A DNA stretch of 64,000 bases, taken from positions 310,001-374,000 of the forward strand of contig CAWINK010000022.1 in assembly GCA_963837445.1 (NCBI GenBank), read 5' to 3'. The translations under genes were made by a program, and so were the position numbers. The notes under the pieces are model-generated. The model was not told the DNA's origin and did not search any database. It saw nothing but the letters and a program-made list of their open reading frames with translations. Positions 1-10,083 of the stretch are shown piece by piece. The DNA is from JACVRW01 sp963837445. GTDB taxonomy: Bacteria; Actinomycetota; Thermoleophilia; Solirubrobacterales; Thermoleophilaceae. Position 1 is the stretch's first letter; every line of letters begins with the position of its first letter.

Positions 1-1
1 C

Positions 2-172
2 GGCATGCGCGTCCTGCGCTACGACGACAACGGCCTTGAGGAGGTCGGCGCTTTCGTCGAGCCGGGCGGCTCCAACTACTGGGGCGTCGAGGTTCATCGC
101 CTAGGCAACACGAAGTACATCCTGGGGTCCGACCGTGACCGCGGCCTGCGGATCTTCCGCTACGTCCCCTGA
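2..172 (+). CDS. C-terminal end of a secreted LVIVD-repeat-like protein (partial)
   Basis: The open frame enters from the window edge and stops at the TGA at 170-172, giving about 56 residues. The visible part includes SNYWGVEVHRLG, GNTKYILGSDRDRGLRIF and a final RYVP. This Tyr/Trp-rich beta-blade pattern, ending in a GLRIFRY-type strand, is what I know from the last repeat of LVIVD / choice-of-anchor beta-propeller proteins secreted by actinobacteria. The function is unknown. The start, any signal peptide and the rest of the propeller lie outside the window, so the family call rests on one repeat only. Confidence 0.5.
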   Translation, partial: GMRVLRYDDNGLEEVGAFVEPGGSNYWGVEVHRLGNTKYILGSDRDRGLRIFRYVP

Positions 173-200
173 CGAATCGACACCAGCGCCGCGCGGCCCG

Positions 201-605
201 CTAGAGGCGCTTCTTGAGCATCCCGAACACGCCTAGAAGCACCTTGCGCTGCACCGCCTTGCCCTCGCGCGAGGTGAGGAAGCCCCCGAGTACGTCTGTT
301 CCACCCGAAGGAGCCGGAGCAGGGGCTGCCTTCCGGCGACGGCGTGCCCTCGGCTTCTCCGCCATCGGCTCGGCGTCGTCGGCGTCGACGGTAGCCTCCT
401 CCATTCTCGCCGCAAGCTTCTCGCGTGCGCTCTCGGCCTCCACGCGGGTGCCGTACTTGGCGTAGAGCGGAGAGCCCTTGGCGGCGCCGTCCACGTCGTC
501 GGCGGGGCCGATGCGGGAGGCGGGCGCTCGCAGCCTAGTGTGCACGACTGGCGTCGGCACGCCCTCGTCGGACAGGGTCGTCACCACCGCCTCACCGATC
601 CCCAT
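201..605 (-). pseudogene. HerA-like ATPase (DUF853) C-terminal fragment
   Basis: The frame gives 134 residues: GIGEAVVTTLSDEGVPTPVV near the start, a charged linker with an RARRRRK stretch, and the ending LTSREGKAVQRKVL...GMLKKRL. That ending is the signature tail of the DUF853/HerA-C family of hexameric DNA-translocating ATPases, which are normally about 500 residues. The in-frame codons just upstream still read DVEELLTSMG, so the frame continues to about 635. Beyond that I cannot find the ATPase body (Walker A/B, QLGNRVQHALRA-type motif) in any minus-strand frame. Either the gene is truncated, or the sequence around 610-960 is misassembled. No function is expected for this fragment alone. 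Confidence 0.6.
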
Positions 606-965
606 CGAGGTGAGCAGCTCCTCGACGTCAGCTGGGCCCGGTCGAACAGTGGCCGCCGCCGGTTGCCCTGCTGCGCTGCGAGCGCGGCGAGGACGATCGC
701 AGCATCGTGCGCCAGCTGCAGACGGTTGCCCCCGCTCCGCGGCTCGAAGACGAGATCGAGCGCCCCGGCCTGCAGCACACCTCGCCGACAGCTTGATACG
801 TCATCTGGATCTCGGGGCGGCACCGCCCAACTATCCGGCGAGGTCGCGCTGCTCGGCGGGGGCACCGACGCACAGCACCGGCGCGGACTGCATGTCAAAG
901 AGACACCAGCGAGCAGGGCCTTCCCGACTGCTGCTTCGGCCAAGGCGCCTCCTGTCGCACGGGAC
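606..965. other. No recognisable gene (about 360 bp)
   Basis: This stretch separates the HerA-like fragment from the gntR gene. All six frames are open for a while, as expected at this GC content, but none gives a family I recognise. One minus-strand frame (about 650-800) reads GALDLVFEPRSGGNRLQLAH, which I cannot assign. It is where the missing upstream part of the HerA-like gene should be, so a deletion or an assembly join here is plausible. Confidence 0.5.
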
Positions 966-1788
966 CTAGACCCTAGAAGCGCGCCCTATCGCCGGCACCG
1001 GCGGCACGTCCTGCAGCCACCGCATCACGTGCAGGTCCAGGCTGCTGCGGCAGGAAGATGTCGGTGCTGTGCTCGACCGGGGCGCCTTCGGCCGTGCAGG
1101 TCACGTGGTCGATTTCTAGGGCGGCCAGGGTGTCGTCTACGTCGAGGGCTTTTCCGATTCGGTCGCGCTTGCTCACCACGCGGGCTGTTATGTGGGCTCG
1201 GGTGTAGGCCACGGGCACGCCCTGCTTCAGCAGGACGTCCAGCACCATCTGGCCCTTCTCCAGCATTGACTTGATTCGGGGTGGTGCTGGGAGCTCTACG
1301 TCGGGGTGCACTCGGTCGCGCATCCAGGCGCCTGGTTCGCCGTCCATCAGCAGGACGCGGGTGATGTGGGTGGCCGGCGTGTCGGGGGCGACGCCGAAGA
1401 GTTCGGCGGTCGCCGCGGAGAGGCCGCGCTCCTCGACCGACAGGTCGCCTACCTCGAGCTTCACTCCGCGTTGCTCGGCCAGCTCGCTGTAGCTCACGAG
1501 CTTCTCCAGGCCCTCGTCAAGCGAGGTCGTTGCCGCTCGGCCTACGTACGTCCCGCTCCCCTGGCGGCGCACGATCTCGCCCGTGTCCTCCAGGCGCTGC
1601 AGCGCGGTCCGGAGCGTGCCGCGCGAGATTCCCAGCTGGGCTGAGAGCTCCTGCTCCGGCGGGAGCCGCTCGCCTGGGCGGTGCCGGCCCGTCGCCAGCC
1701 ACGACCGCAGCGCCTCCTCCGCGATGTCGACCAGCGAGGGCTTTCCTTCACTCCGGGAAGCGGCGGCGGACTGACCCCTGGTCGCCAT
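966..1788 (-). CDS. GntR/HutC-family transcriptional regulator, last gene of the N-methylglutamate-type operon
   Basis: This is a DNA-binding repressor or activator with an N-terminal winged helix and a UTRA-type effector domain. The wHTH covers residues about 20-88, with PGERLPPEQELSAQLGISRG typical of GntR. The UTRA domain follows and includes RVLLMDGEPGAWMRDRVHP and a late EHSTDIFLP strand. An extra base near 1045 shifts the frame after TDIFLP. Reading past it restores a SLDLHVMRWL-like end and a TAG at 966-968. The ATG at 1788 lies 19 bp after the fhs stop, so the gene is probably co-transcribed with the C1/methylamine operon and is its likely local regulator. The effector is unknown. Confidence 0.8.
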
Positions 1789-1807
1789 GTACGTCCGATC
1801 CTAAGGC

Positions 1808-3488
1808 TCAGAAGAGCCCGACCGTGCGTCCCTCCGCGTCGATGTCCACGTTCAGCGCCGCCGGCGCCTTCCCCAGCCCCGGCATCTGCTGGATGTCTCC
1901 GCACAGCGGCACCAGCCAGCCGGCCCCCGTGTAGGCGCGGACGTCGCGGACCGGGAGCGTGAAGTTCTCCGGCGCGTTCAGCAGCGCCGGGTCGGACGAC
2001 AAACTGAGGTGCGTCTTCGCCATGCAGATCGGCAGCTTGTCGAGGCCGTCGTCGTTGAACTGCTTGATCTTCTTCTGCGCGTCCAGGTAAAAGACGACGT
2101 CCTTCGCCCCGTACACCTTCGTCGCGACCTTCTCGATCTTCACCTCGATCGAGTCGTCGTCCTCGTAGATGTAGCTCGAAGCTGTTCGGCTGCTCGCACG
2201 CGTCGGCCACCGCCTGGGCCAGCTCGGCGGCTCCCTCTCCCCCGCGCGCGAAGCCGTCGTTGATCTCGGCGCCGAACGCGCCCGCGTCCAGCGCGAGCTT
2301 CTTCACGAGCGCGACCTCCTCGTCGGTGTCGCCCGGCCGGCGGTTCACCGCGACCACGCACGGCAGCCCGAACGTCTTCACGATCCCGAGGTGGCGCACC
2401 AGGTTGGCCGCGCCCTTCTCCACCGCGGCGAGTGCCTCGCCCGAATCGGCGCGCGGGTCGTCCTCCAGCCCGCCGTGGTGCTTCAGCGCGCGCACCGTCG
2501 CCACGAGCACGACCGCCGACGGCGCGATCCCGCCCTTCCGGCACACGATGTCGAAGAACTTCTCCATCCCCATGTCGGAGCCGAATCCCGACTCGGTGAT
2601 CACGTACTCGCCGAGCTTCTGGCCGATCAGGTCGGCCACCAGCGACGAGTTGCCGTGCGCGATGTTCGCGAACGGTCCCGCGTGCATCAGGCAGGGCTGG
2701 CCCTCGAGCGTCTGGATCAGGTTCGGCTTCAGCGCGTCCTTCAGCAGCACCGTCATGGCGCCCGCCGCGCCGAGGTCCTCGGCCGTGACCGGCTTGCCGC
2801 CGTCGTACGAGTACGCCACGGTGATGGCGCCGAGGCGCGCGCGCAGGTCGTGCAGGTCGCGCGCCACCGCCAGGATCGCCATCACCTCGGAGGCCGCCGT
2901 GATGTCGAACCCGCTCTCGCGCGGGTAGCCGTTCGCGCGGCCGCCCTGGCCGAGCGTGATCTGCCGCAGCGCGCGGTCGTTCATGTCGAGCGCCCGCTTC
3001 CAGCCCACCCGCAGCGCGTCGATCTTGTGCGGGTTGCCGTGGAGGATCGAGGCGTCGAGCAGCGCCGCCAGCAGGTTGTTGGCCGCGCCGATCGCGTGGA
3101 TGTCGCCGGTGAAGTGGAGGTTCAGGTCCTCCATCGGCACCACCTGGGTCAGGCCACCGCCGGCGGCGCCGCCCTTGATGCCGAAGACCGGTCCGAGCGA
3201 GGGCTCGCGCAGGCAGAGGACCGGGTTCTTGCCGATCTTGCCGAGGCCCTGGGTGAGCGAGACCGCGGTGGTGGTCTTGCCCTCGCCCGCCTTGGTCGGC
3301 GTGACGCCCGCGACGCAGACGATCTTCCCGTTCGGCCGGTCCGCCAGGCGCTCGATCACGTCGAGCGAGACCTTCGCCTTGTAGCGCCCGTACGGCTCGA
3401 ACTCGTCCGGCGTCAGCCCGGTGCGCTCGGCGATGGTCTCGATCGGGAGGAGCTCTGCTTCCTGCGCGATCTCGAGACTGCTTTTCAT
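1808..3488 (-). CDS. fhs: Formate-tetrahydrofolate ligase (one frameshift near 2172)
   Basis: The enzyme makes 10-formyl-THF from formate, THF and ATP in the cytoplasm, or runs in reverse to release formate. The P-loop TPTKAGEGKTTT is at residues 63-74, and EPSLGPVFGIKGGAAGGG follows; both are hallmarks of the family. The N-terminal 440 residues are in one frame. The last 110 residues, beginning around MKIEKVATKVYGAKDV and ending DIDAEGRTVGLF, are in another. One extra base near 2172 explains the break, and the corrected length of about 559 residues is normal. The gene lies 19 bp after soxB and 19 bp before gntR. It fits the processing of C1-folate made by the upstream SoxA-type enzyme. Confidence 0.93.
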
Positions 3489-3507
3489 GCGTGCTCCTCC
3501 ATGCGAG

Positions 3508-4726
3508 TCAGTGGCTCACCGCAGCCGCGGCGAGCTCGGATACGAGCTTGTCCTCATAGAACCGCTCCAGCTTGAACGGCTCGATCAACTCCGGAGTCTT
3601 TCCGGTTGCGGCCAGCTCGGCCAGCGTCTTGCCGACGATCGGCGCCGCCTTGAACCCGTACGTCCCCCACCCGGAGCTCACGTGGAAGCCCTCGACCTCG
3701 GTCTTGCCGAGGATCGGCGAGTAGTCGGGCGACAGGTCGCACAGCCCGGCCCAGCTGCGCAGCACCCGCGCGCGCTCCAGCTGCGGGAACAGCTCGAGCG
3801 AGTGCCGCGACACCTCCTGCAGGAAGTTCAGCGTTCCCTGCATTCGGTAGGTGGTCCACGGCTCGATCTCCGCCCCCATGAGGAACTCGCCGCGGTCGGT
3901 CTGCGAGATGTACACGTGCATCTGCGACGAGACGATCACCACGTCGAGCAGCGGCTTCATCGGCTCGGTCACGAGCGCCTGCAGGATGTGGGTCGTGATC
4001 GGCATGTCCACGCCGGCCATGTCCGAGATGAGGGATGACCAGCCGGCGGTGCAGTTGAGGACGACGGGCGCGTTGATCTCGCCGCGGTTCGTGCGCACGC
4101 CGGTGACCCTGCCGTTCGAGCGGTTGATGCCGGTGACCTCGGTGTACGGGTGGATCTCGGCGCCGCCCTTGTCGGCCCCGCGCGCGAGCCCCCACACCAC
4201 CGCGTCGTGGCGGATCACCCCGCCCGGCGGGTGGTAGAGCGCGCCCTGGATCGGCCAGACCGCGTCCGGGTTGTCCACCTGCATCGCCGGCGCGAGCTTC
4301 TTGATCTCGTCCGGGTAGATGAGGCGCGAGTCGATGTTGTGGAGCCGGTTCACCTCGGCGCGGTTCGCCATGACGAACATCGCGCGGTCCGAGTGGGCGA
4401 GCGTGAGGTGGCCGTTCTGCGAGAAGAGCAGGTTGAAGTTGAGCTCCTTCGCAGAGCCCCTCGTAGAGCTTCACGCTCGCGTCGTAGAAGCGGGCGCCCT
4501 CGGGCGTCTTGTAGTTCGACCTGAGGATCGTGGTGTTGCGGCCGGCGGCGCCCGAGCCGATGTAGTTCTTTTCGAGAACCGCGACGTTCGTCACGCCGTG
4601 GTCGCGCGCGAGGTAGTAGGCGGTGGCCAGTCCATGGGAGCCGCCGCCGATGATCACGACGTCGTAGGAGTCCTTCAGGTCGGGGCGCGGGCGCCACATC
4701 CGGCGGCGGCGGAAGATGTCAAGCAT
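3508..4726 (-). CDS. soxB: Sarcosine oxidase / N-methylglutamate dehydrogenase beta-type subunit (FAD; one frameshift)
   Basis: This is an FAD-dependent amine oxidoreductase of the DAO fold, the catalytic subunit of heterotetrameric SoxBDAG enzymes. The dinucleotide motif VVIIGGGSHGLATAY is at residues 23-37. Later the sequence has AGRNTTILRSNYKTPEG and IRHDAVVWGLARGADKGG, and near the C-terminus SSGWGTYGFKAAPIVGK. An extra base near 4445 splits the frame; the corrected protein is about 405 residues, the usual SoxB length. The ATG at 4726 overlaps the soxG stop by 8 bp. In context the substrate is more likely N-methylglutamate (Mgd subunit) than sarcosine, but sequence alone does not separate the two. 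Confidence 0.88.
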
Positions 4727-5412
4727 CCGGCGCCTCCGGTGGGTCGAGCGGCTCCAGTGCGTCCACGCCGACCGGGCCGCCGCCGAGGTGGCCGGCGGCG
4801 TCGGCCACCAGCGTCCACACGTACTGGCCGAGCGCCGCGCCGAACAGCATCAGGTAGCGGTCGGGCGCCTCGCAGAGGATCGCGCCGCCGGTGCGGGCCA
4901 CCGAGCCGGGGCGGAAGGCGTGCACCGGCGTGACCTGCGGGCGCAGGTCGATCGCCGTGAAGCGGGCGAAGGTCTCGCGCGCGAGCGGGCCCACGATCGT
5001 CATCGCGCCCTGCGAGGTGGTGGTGTCGATTACGCTCGCGAGGCCGTTGGCGCCCGCGGCGGACGCGAGGAGGCGGTCGCGGTGCGCCGCGGTGTCTTTC
5101 GGTGAGCAGAGGACCACCGCGCGCTGCGCCGAGTAGGGGCACCACCAGGCGCCGTCGGCACGCAGTGCGCTGCCCGAGCTCGAGCTCGTGGCCGGTGATG
5201 GCTGAAATGTCGCCCTGGATCTCGATCTTGCCCAGGTGGGACATGTCGGCGAAGCCAACCGAGGAGGAGCGCTCCTCGTCCGGGGAACGAGACGGCGACG
5301 TTCCAGCCGTCGCGTTCTTCGATAGTGGCGCCCGGCCGACGCGGCGCGGGCTCGGCATCGGGCTGCGCGCGGTGGCCGACGGGCCGGGTGAGAGGAAGGC
5401 CAGGCTGCTCAT
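4719..5412 (-). CDS. soxG: Sarcosine oxidase / N-methylglutamate dehydrogenase gamma-type subunit (frameshift near 5170)
   Basis: This is the small subunit of the heterotetrameric oxidase. It is an aminomethyltransferase-like fold that packs against the folate-binding part of SoxA. The frame from the ATG at 5412 reads ADMSHLGKIEIQGDISAITG. After a one-base shift near 5170 it continues DGAWWCPYSAQRAVVLC, then ASVIDTTTSQGAMTIVGPLA and PVHAFRPGSVARTGGAILCE. The corrected length is about 230 residues, compared with about 200 for typical SoxG. The first 55 residues are Ser/Pro-rich and poorly conserved, so an internal start is possible. The start overlaps the soxA stop (ATGA) and the stop overlaps soxB. 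Confidence 0.85.
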
Positions 5413-8278
5413 GAGCGCAGGATCTCCCCGTCCGGGTCGTAGAAGGGCTTCGTCTGGACCTCGCCCTCGATCCGCCTGTCCTCGTCCGAGATCGTGATGC
5501 GCGCGCCGTCCTTGGCCAGGGCGGCCGGCACCCACGCCATCCCGATCACCCGGCCGAGCTGCTGCGAGTAGCGCGCGCTCGTGACCTGGCCCATCGGCCC
5601 GCCGTTCTCCGGCATCACGACCGCGCCCTCGGTCGGCACGTAGCCGTTCTCGAGCGTGAAGCCCACGAGCGAGGTCTCGAGCTGCTCGTTCTCGTAGTGC
5701 TGGAGCGCCCACTTGCCGATGAAGTCCTGCTCCTTGTCGAGCTTCACGATCCACGGCATCGCGGCGCCGAAGGGCGTGGACTCGGAGTCCGTGTCCTGCC
5801 CGATCAGGATGTGCATCTTGTGGAGCCGGAGCTGGCGCTGCGGCTCGAGGCCGAACGGCTTCACGCCGAGCTCGTCGACCCGCCTCCATCAGCGCGTCCC
5901 AGAGGTGCTCGCCCTGCGCCGCCGGGCAGTGGATCTCGTAGCCCACCTCGCCCACGAAGCCGATCCGCAGGATCAGGCTACGGCACGCCCGCCACCTCGG
6001 CCTGCTTGCCGTCGAGGTAGGTGAAGCCCTCGGCCGAGCAGTCGAGCTCGGTGACCTTGCCCATGATCTCCCGCGCGCGCGGGCCCGCGAGGTTCACGGC
6101 GGAGAGCCCCTGGGTCACGTCGGTGAGGTGCACGTCGAGGCGCCAGTCGGCGAGCCACCAGGTGAACCAGTCGAAGATCGCGCCGGCGCCGCTCGAGGTG
6201 GTGGTCACGTAGAAGCTGTCGTCGTCGAGCCGGCAGATGGTGCCGTCGTCCATGATGCGGCCGCTGTCGCTCGCGATCACGCCGTAGCGGATGCGGCCGG
6301 GCTTGAGGTTGCAGAACCGGTTCGGGTAGAGGCGGTCGAGGAACTCGCCGGCGTCCGGGCCGCGCACGATCAGCTTGCCGAGCGTGGACACGTCGATCAG
6401 CCCGGCCGCCTTGTGCACCGCCATGGCCTCGGCCTTCGGGTCGCCGTAGTCGTAGGCGCGGCGCCAGTCGCCCGCCCACATCACGTTGGCCCCCAGCTCG
6501 CGGTGGCGCGCGTGGATCGAGGAGCGCTTCGCCGGCTCGAACGGGCCGCCCGGCCAGCGCGCCCATCGGCACGGCGTGCCAGGGCGGGCGCGCGGTCGTG
6601 GTGCCCACGTCGGCCATGCTCGTGCCGGTCTCCTCCGCCATCAGCCGCACGGCGGGCAGCTGGCACATGCGCCCCTGGCACGGGCCCATCGTGGTGGTGG
6701 TGTAGCGCTTGGAGAGCTCGATCGAGTCGTAGCCCTCCTCGACCGAGAGGTGGATGTCCTTCGCGGTCACGTCCTCGCACAGGCAGGCGAAGCACTTGCC
6801 GGGGCGCCCGCTCGTGACGGGCGGCGGCACGGCCACCTTCGCCGGCCACGCCTGCGGGCGGTCGAGGTGCTCGCGCTCGCTGCGCCGCGCGTGCGCGCGA
6901 GTCGGCGTCGCCGAGCCCGAGCGCGTGGGCCGCCTCGGCGCCGGCCACCGATCCGGACAGCTCGGCGGCCTCGAGCTCGGCGTGGCCCGTGAGCTGGCCG
7001 GCCACGTGCACGTCCTCGGGCACGTGGGAGAGCGTGAAGTAGCCGCGCTCGTCGTCGTAGGAGGTCTTCGCGCCGGCCTGCGCCGCGAGCGAGGTGGCGG
7101 GCGCGCTGCCGCCGGACACCACGAGGAGGTCCACGCCGAAGCTGCGCTCGGCGGCCCTCGACCCGGGCGGGCCGATCGACCACGCTCGACACGTGACCGC
7201 GCCCGGTCGCCTCGAGCACGGTGGCGCCGTTCAGCACCTCCACGCCGAGCCGCTTGAGCGCGCCCTTCGGGCCGGCGCTGCCGTTCTCGCGCAGGTCCGC
7301 CACGCAGCACACCTCGACCCCGGCGTCGAGCAGCGCAAGCGCGGCGTGCAGCCCGCGGTCGTCCACCGTCGCCACCGCCGCGCGCGTGCCCGGCTGGAGC
7401 GCGTACATGGAGATCAGCCTGCGCGCGCCGCCCGAGAGCATCACGCCCGGCAGGTCGTTGCCGGGGAACAGCAGCGGCTGCTCGATCGCGCCGGTGGCGT
7501 GGATCTGGCGCCTGGCGCGGATCTGGTGGAGCGTGTCGCCCTGCCAGACCGGCACGAGGCCGTCGAAGGTGCCGAGCGCGGGCGCGTTGTCGAGGATCTC
7601 GACTCCCGCCGCGCGGGCCCGCTCGACCAGCTCGCGCGCGTACCCCACCCCGCCCTCGGCGAGCAGGCGGCCGCCCGGCTCGGGGCCCTCGTCGGCGAGC
7701 ACCACGTCGGCGCCCAGCTCGGCCGCCGCGGCGGCGGCGTTCAGCCCGGCCGCGCCGCCGCCGATCACGAGGATGTCCGCGTGGCGGCGCCGGTACTCGG
7801 TGCGCCACTCGCGCTCGGGCTGCGACTTGCGCAGCTTCCCGAGCCCGGCCGCGTGGCGCAGCACCTTCTCGTAGAGCGGCCAGAGGCGCCTCGGCCGGAT
7901 GAAGGTCTTGTAGTAGAAGCCGGGCGGGGTGAACGGGCCGCCCACGAGGTCGGTCGCCCGCATCACGTCGAAGTCGAGCGACGGCGACGCGTTCATGTGC
8001 TCGACCTTCATCCCCTCGCGCACCGGCTCGGTGCAGGCGCGCACGCCGGGCGCGCCGTCCACCTGGACGAGGCAGTTGGGGCACTGGCCGGCGCAGCAGA
8101 GCAGCCCGCGCGGGCGGTGGTACTTGAAGCTGCGCGAGAAGGTGCGCTGGCCGGAGGCGAACAGCGCCGAGCCGATCGTGTCGCCCTCGAGGGCCGCCAC
8201 GTTCTTGCCGTCGAACGTGAACGTGACCTCGCTGTCGCGGTCGATGCGCTCGCCGCGCTGCTCGGGCAGGCGGGTCAT
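5409..8278 (-). CDS. soxA: Sarcosine oxidase / N-methylglutamate dehydrogenase alpha-type subunit (at least five frameshifts)
   Basis: The large subunit binds NAD(FAD) and tetrahydrofolate and hands the oxidised methyl group to folate as methylene-THF. Domains in order: a Fer2_4-type segment with four Cys spaced C-x4-C-x2-C-x12-C (around LCCAGQCPNCLVQVDG); a nucleotide-binding fold with ILVIGGGAAGLNAAA; a BFD-like Cys cluster (CFACLCEDV and MGPCQGRMC); and a C-terminal aminomethyltransferase domain (LIDVSTLGKLIVRGPDAGEF, EVGYEIHCPA, IGQDTDSESTPFG). Shifts lie near 7190, 6905, 6555, 5985 and 5880. The span of 2870 bp corresponds to about 955 residues, the normal SoxA size. Both ends overlap their neighbours by 4 bp. 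Confidence 0.9.
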
Positions 8279-8582
8279 GCGCCGTGACCGTCGCCCGCGC
8301 CGGCGGTGCCGGCGCGCCCTCGCCGAACACCTCGTCGGGCAGCGCGGTGAAGAGGACCTCGTTCGTGCGCGTGTCGCGCTCGGCGACGAACCAGTCGCCG
8401 CAGCCGGAGCGGTGGTTCCACCACTCGCGTTGCACTCCCGCGACGTTCCTGCGGAAGTAGTTGTACTCGCTGAGCTCGCGCAGCGTCGGCGCCTCGCGCG
8501 GGCGCGGGTTCAGCTCGCCGCCGTAGCCGAAGTCGGTGACCTCGCGTGGACCGCAGTTTGGACAGGTGAGTACGTAGGACAT
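8275..8582 (-). CDS. soxD: Sarcosine oxidase / N-methylglutamate dehydrogenase delta-type subunit (zinc-binding; frameshift near its end)
   Basis: This small subunit of the SoxBDAG complex carries a structural zinc site. The sequence begins MSYVLTCPNCGPREVTDFGY and later has REWWNHRSGCGDWFVAERD, which supplies the expected Cys/His ligands (Cys7, Cys10, then the Gly-Cys of SGCG). Around 8330 the frame must change so that it ends GDGHGA at the TGA overlapping the soxA ATG; the corrected length is about 102 residues. It lies 40 bp downstream of the FMN synthase gene and starts the dehydrogenase half of the operon. Confidence 0.85.
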
Positions 8583-8622
8583 GGCTCGCCGGAGGGCGCA
8601 GGCCCACCGTATACAAATTGGT

Positions 8623-10083
8623 CTAAACGATCAACCGGACGGAGTCTCCCGGCACCCAGCCCGTACCGGCCAGCGGCACCCGCGCCATCGCCGCGGCCTC
8701 GACGGTCAGCGCCACCACGTCCTCCGGCTCGAGGTTGTGGAGGTGGGACTTCCCGCACGCGCGCGCGAGCGTCTGCGCCTCGAGCGTCATCGTGCGCAGG
8801 TAGTTCGCGAGCCGGCGGCCGCCGAGCTCGGGGTCGAAGCGAGCGGCGAGCTCGTCGTCCTGCGTCGAGATTCCGGCCGGGTCGTTGCCCTCGTGCCAGT
8901 CGTCGTAGAAGCCGGCGGACGTGCCGAGGTTGGCGTAGCCCTCCTCGAGCTCGGGCGAGTTGTCGCCGAGCGCGATCAGCGCGGCCACGCCGATCGAGAC
9001 CGCGTCGGCGCCGAGCGCGAGCGCCTTCGCCACATCGGCGCCGTTGCGGATCCCGCCCGAGACGATCAGCTGCACCTCGCGGTGCACGCCGAGGTCCTGG
9101 AGCGCGTCCACGGCCGGCCGGATCGCGGCGAGCGTCGGGATGCCGGCGTGCTCGATGAACACCTCCTGCGTGGCGGCGGTGCCGCCCTGCATGCCGTCGA
9201 GCACGACCACGTCGGCGCCGGCCTTGACCGCGAGAGCGGTGTCGAAGTAGGGCCGCGTGGCGCCGACCTTGATGTAGATCGGCTTCTCCCAGTCGGTGAT
9301 CTCGCGCAGCTCGCCGATCTTGATCTCGAGGTCGTCGGGCCCGGTCCAGTCCGGGTGGCGGCAGGCGCTGCGCTGGTCGATGCCCTTCGGCAGGTCGCGC
9401 ATCTCGGCCACGCGGTCGGAGATCTTCTGGCCGAGCAGCATCCCGCCGCCGCCCGGCTTCGCGCCCTGGCCGACCACGATCTCGATCGCGTCCGCCCGGC
9501 GCAGGTCGTCCGGGTTCATCCCGTAGCGCGAGGGCAGCAGCTGGTAGACGAGCAGCTTCGACGCCTCGCGCTCCTCGGACGTCATGCCGCCGTCGCCGGT
9601 GGTGGTGCTGGTGCCGACCGCGCTGGCGCCGCGCCCGAGCGCCTCCTTCGCGGGCCCCGACAGCGCGCCGAAGCTCATCCCCGCGATCGTGATCGGGATC
9701 TCGAGGTGGAGCGGCTTCTTGGCGTGGCGGGCGCCGAGCGTGACGTCCGTGTCGCAGCGCTCGCGGTAGCCCTCGAGCGGGTAGCGCGACATGCTCGCGC
9801 CGAGGAACAGCAGGTCGTCGAAGTGCGGCACCGGGCGCTTGGCGCCGAAGCCGCGGATGTCGTAGATCCCCTCGCGCGCGGCGCGCTGGATCTCGTGGAT
9901 CACGTCGCGGTTGAAGATCGCGCCCTCGCGCAGCCCCGGCCGCCAGCCGCGGCCGGCGGAGCGCCGCTCGACGTCGTCGCGGGCCTTGCCGAGCGCGTCG
10001 AACTCGGTCAAGGGGTCAGACCTCAAGGGGTCGAGCCTTGTCAGGGTCTGACCCTTGGGTTGAGGGTTTGTAACGGGACCCAT
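8623..10083 (-). CDS. mgsC: FMN-binding glutamate-synthase-like protein (N-methylglutamate synthase subunit C / GlxD type)
   Basis: This is a 486-residue TIM-barrel protein homologous to the FMN/2-oxoglutarate domain of glutamate synthase. In the N-methylglutamate pathway it forms the synthase catalytic core, transferring the methylamino group from gamma-glutamylmethylamide to 2-oxoglutarate. Visible motifs are IPITIAGMSFGALSGPAKEA, TSTTTGDGGMTSEERE, GQGAKPGGGGMLLGQKI, IYIKVGATRPYFDTAL and DGMQGGTAATQEVF. Unlike its neighbours it is in one uninterrupted frame. The ATG at 10083 overlaps the mgsB stop by one base. Residues 4-25 are encoded by a palindrome-rich insert, described separately. Some genomes use the same gene set with glnT in glycine/sarcosine metabolism. 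Confidence 0.87.
   Translation of the reverse strand: MGPVTNPQPKGQTLTRLDPLRSDPLTEFDALGKARDDVERRSAGRGWRPGLREGAIFNRDVIHEIQRAAREGIYDIRGFGAKRPVPHFDDLLFLGASMSRYPLEGYRERCDTDVTLGARHAKKPLHLEIPITIAGMSFGALSGPAKEALGRGASAVGTSTTTGDGGMTSEEREASKLLVYQLLPSRYGMNPDDLRRADAIEIVVGQGAKPGGGGMLLGQKISDRVAEMRDLPKGIDQRSACRHPDWTGPDDLEIKIGELREITDWEKPIYIKVGATRPYFDTALAVKAGADVVVLDGMQGGTAATQEVFIEHAGIPTLAAIRPAVDALQDLGVHREVQLIVSGGIRNGADVAKALALGADAVSIGVAALIALGDNSPELEEGYANLGTSAGFYDDWHEGNDPAGISTQDDELAARFDPELGGRRLANYLRTMTLEAQTLARACGKSHLHNLEPEDVVALTVEAAAMARVPLAGTGWVPGDSVRLIV
10008..10072. repeat. Palindromic GGGTCAGACC-type repeat inside the 5' end of mgsC
   Basis: An inverted repeat pairs AAGGGGTCAGACCT (10010-10023) with AGGGTCTGACCCTT (10043-10056). 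A nested CAAGG/CCTTG pair (10024-10041) lies between them. It is translated in frame as the non-conserved N-terminus of the FMN synthase subunit (TNPQPKGQTLTRLDPLRSDP). The structure looks like an inserted REP-type element rather than evolved coding sequence. No second copy is seen in this window. Confidence 0.6.

Noticed and set aside
581..943. Possible minus-strand gene in the 606-965 gap
   Set aside because: The 120-residue frame shows no recognisable motif, no ribosome site, and lies where a HerA-like body should be. It is more likely an accident of composition or a bad join.
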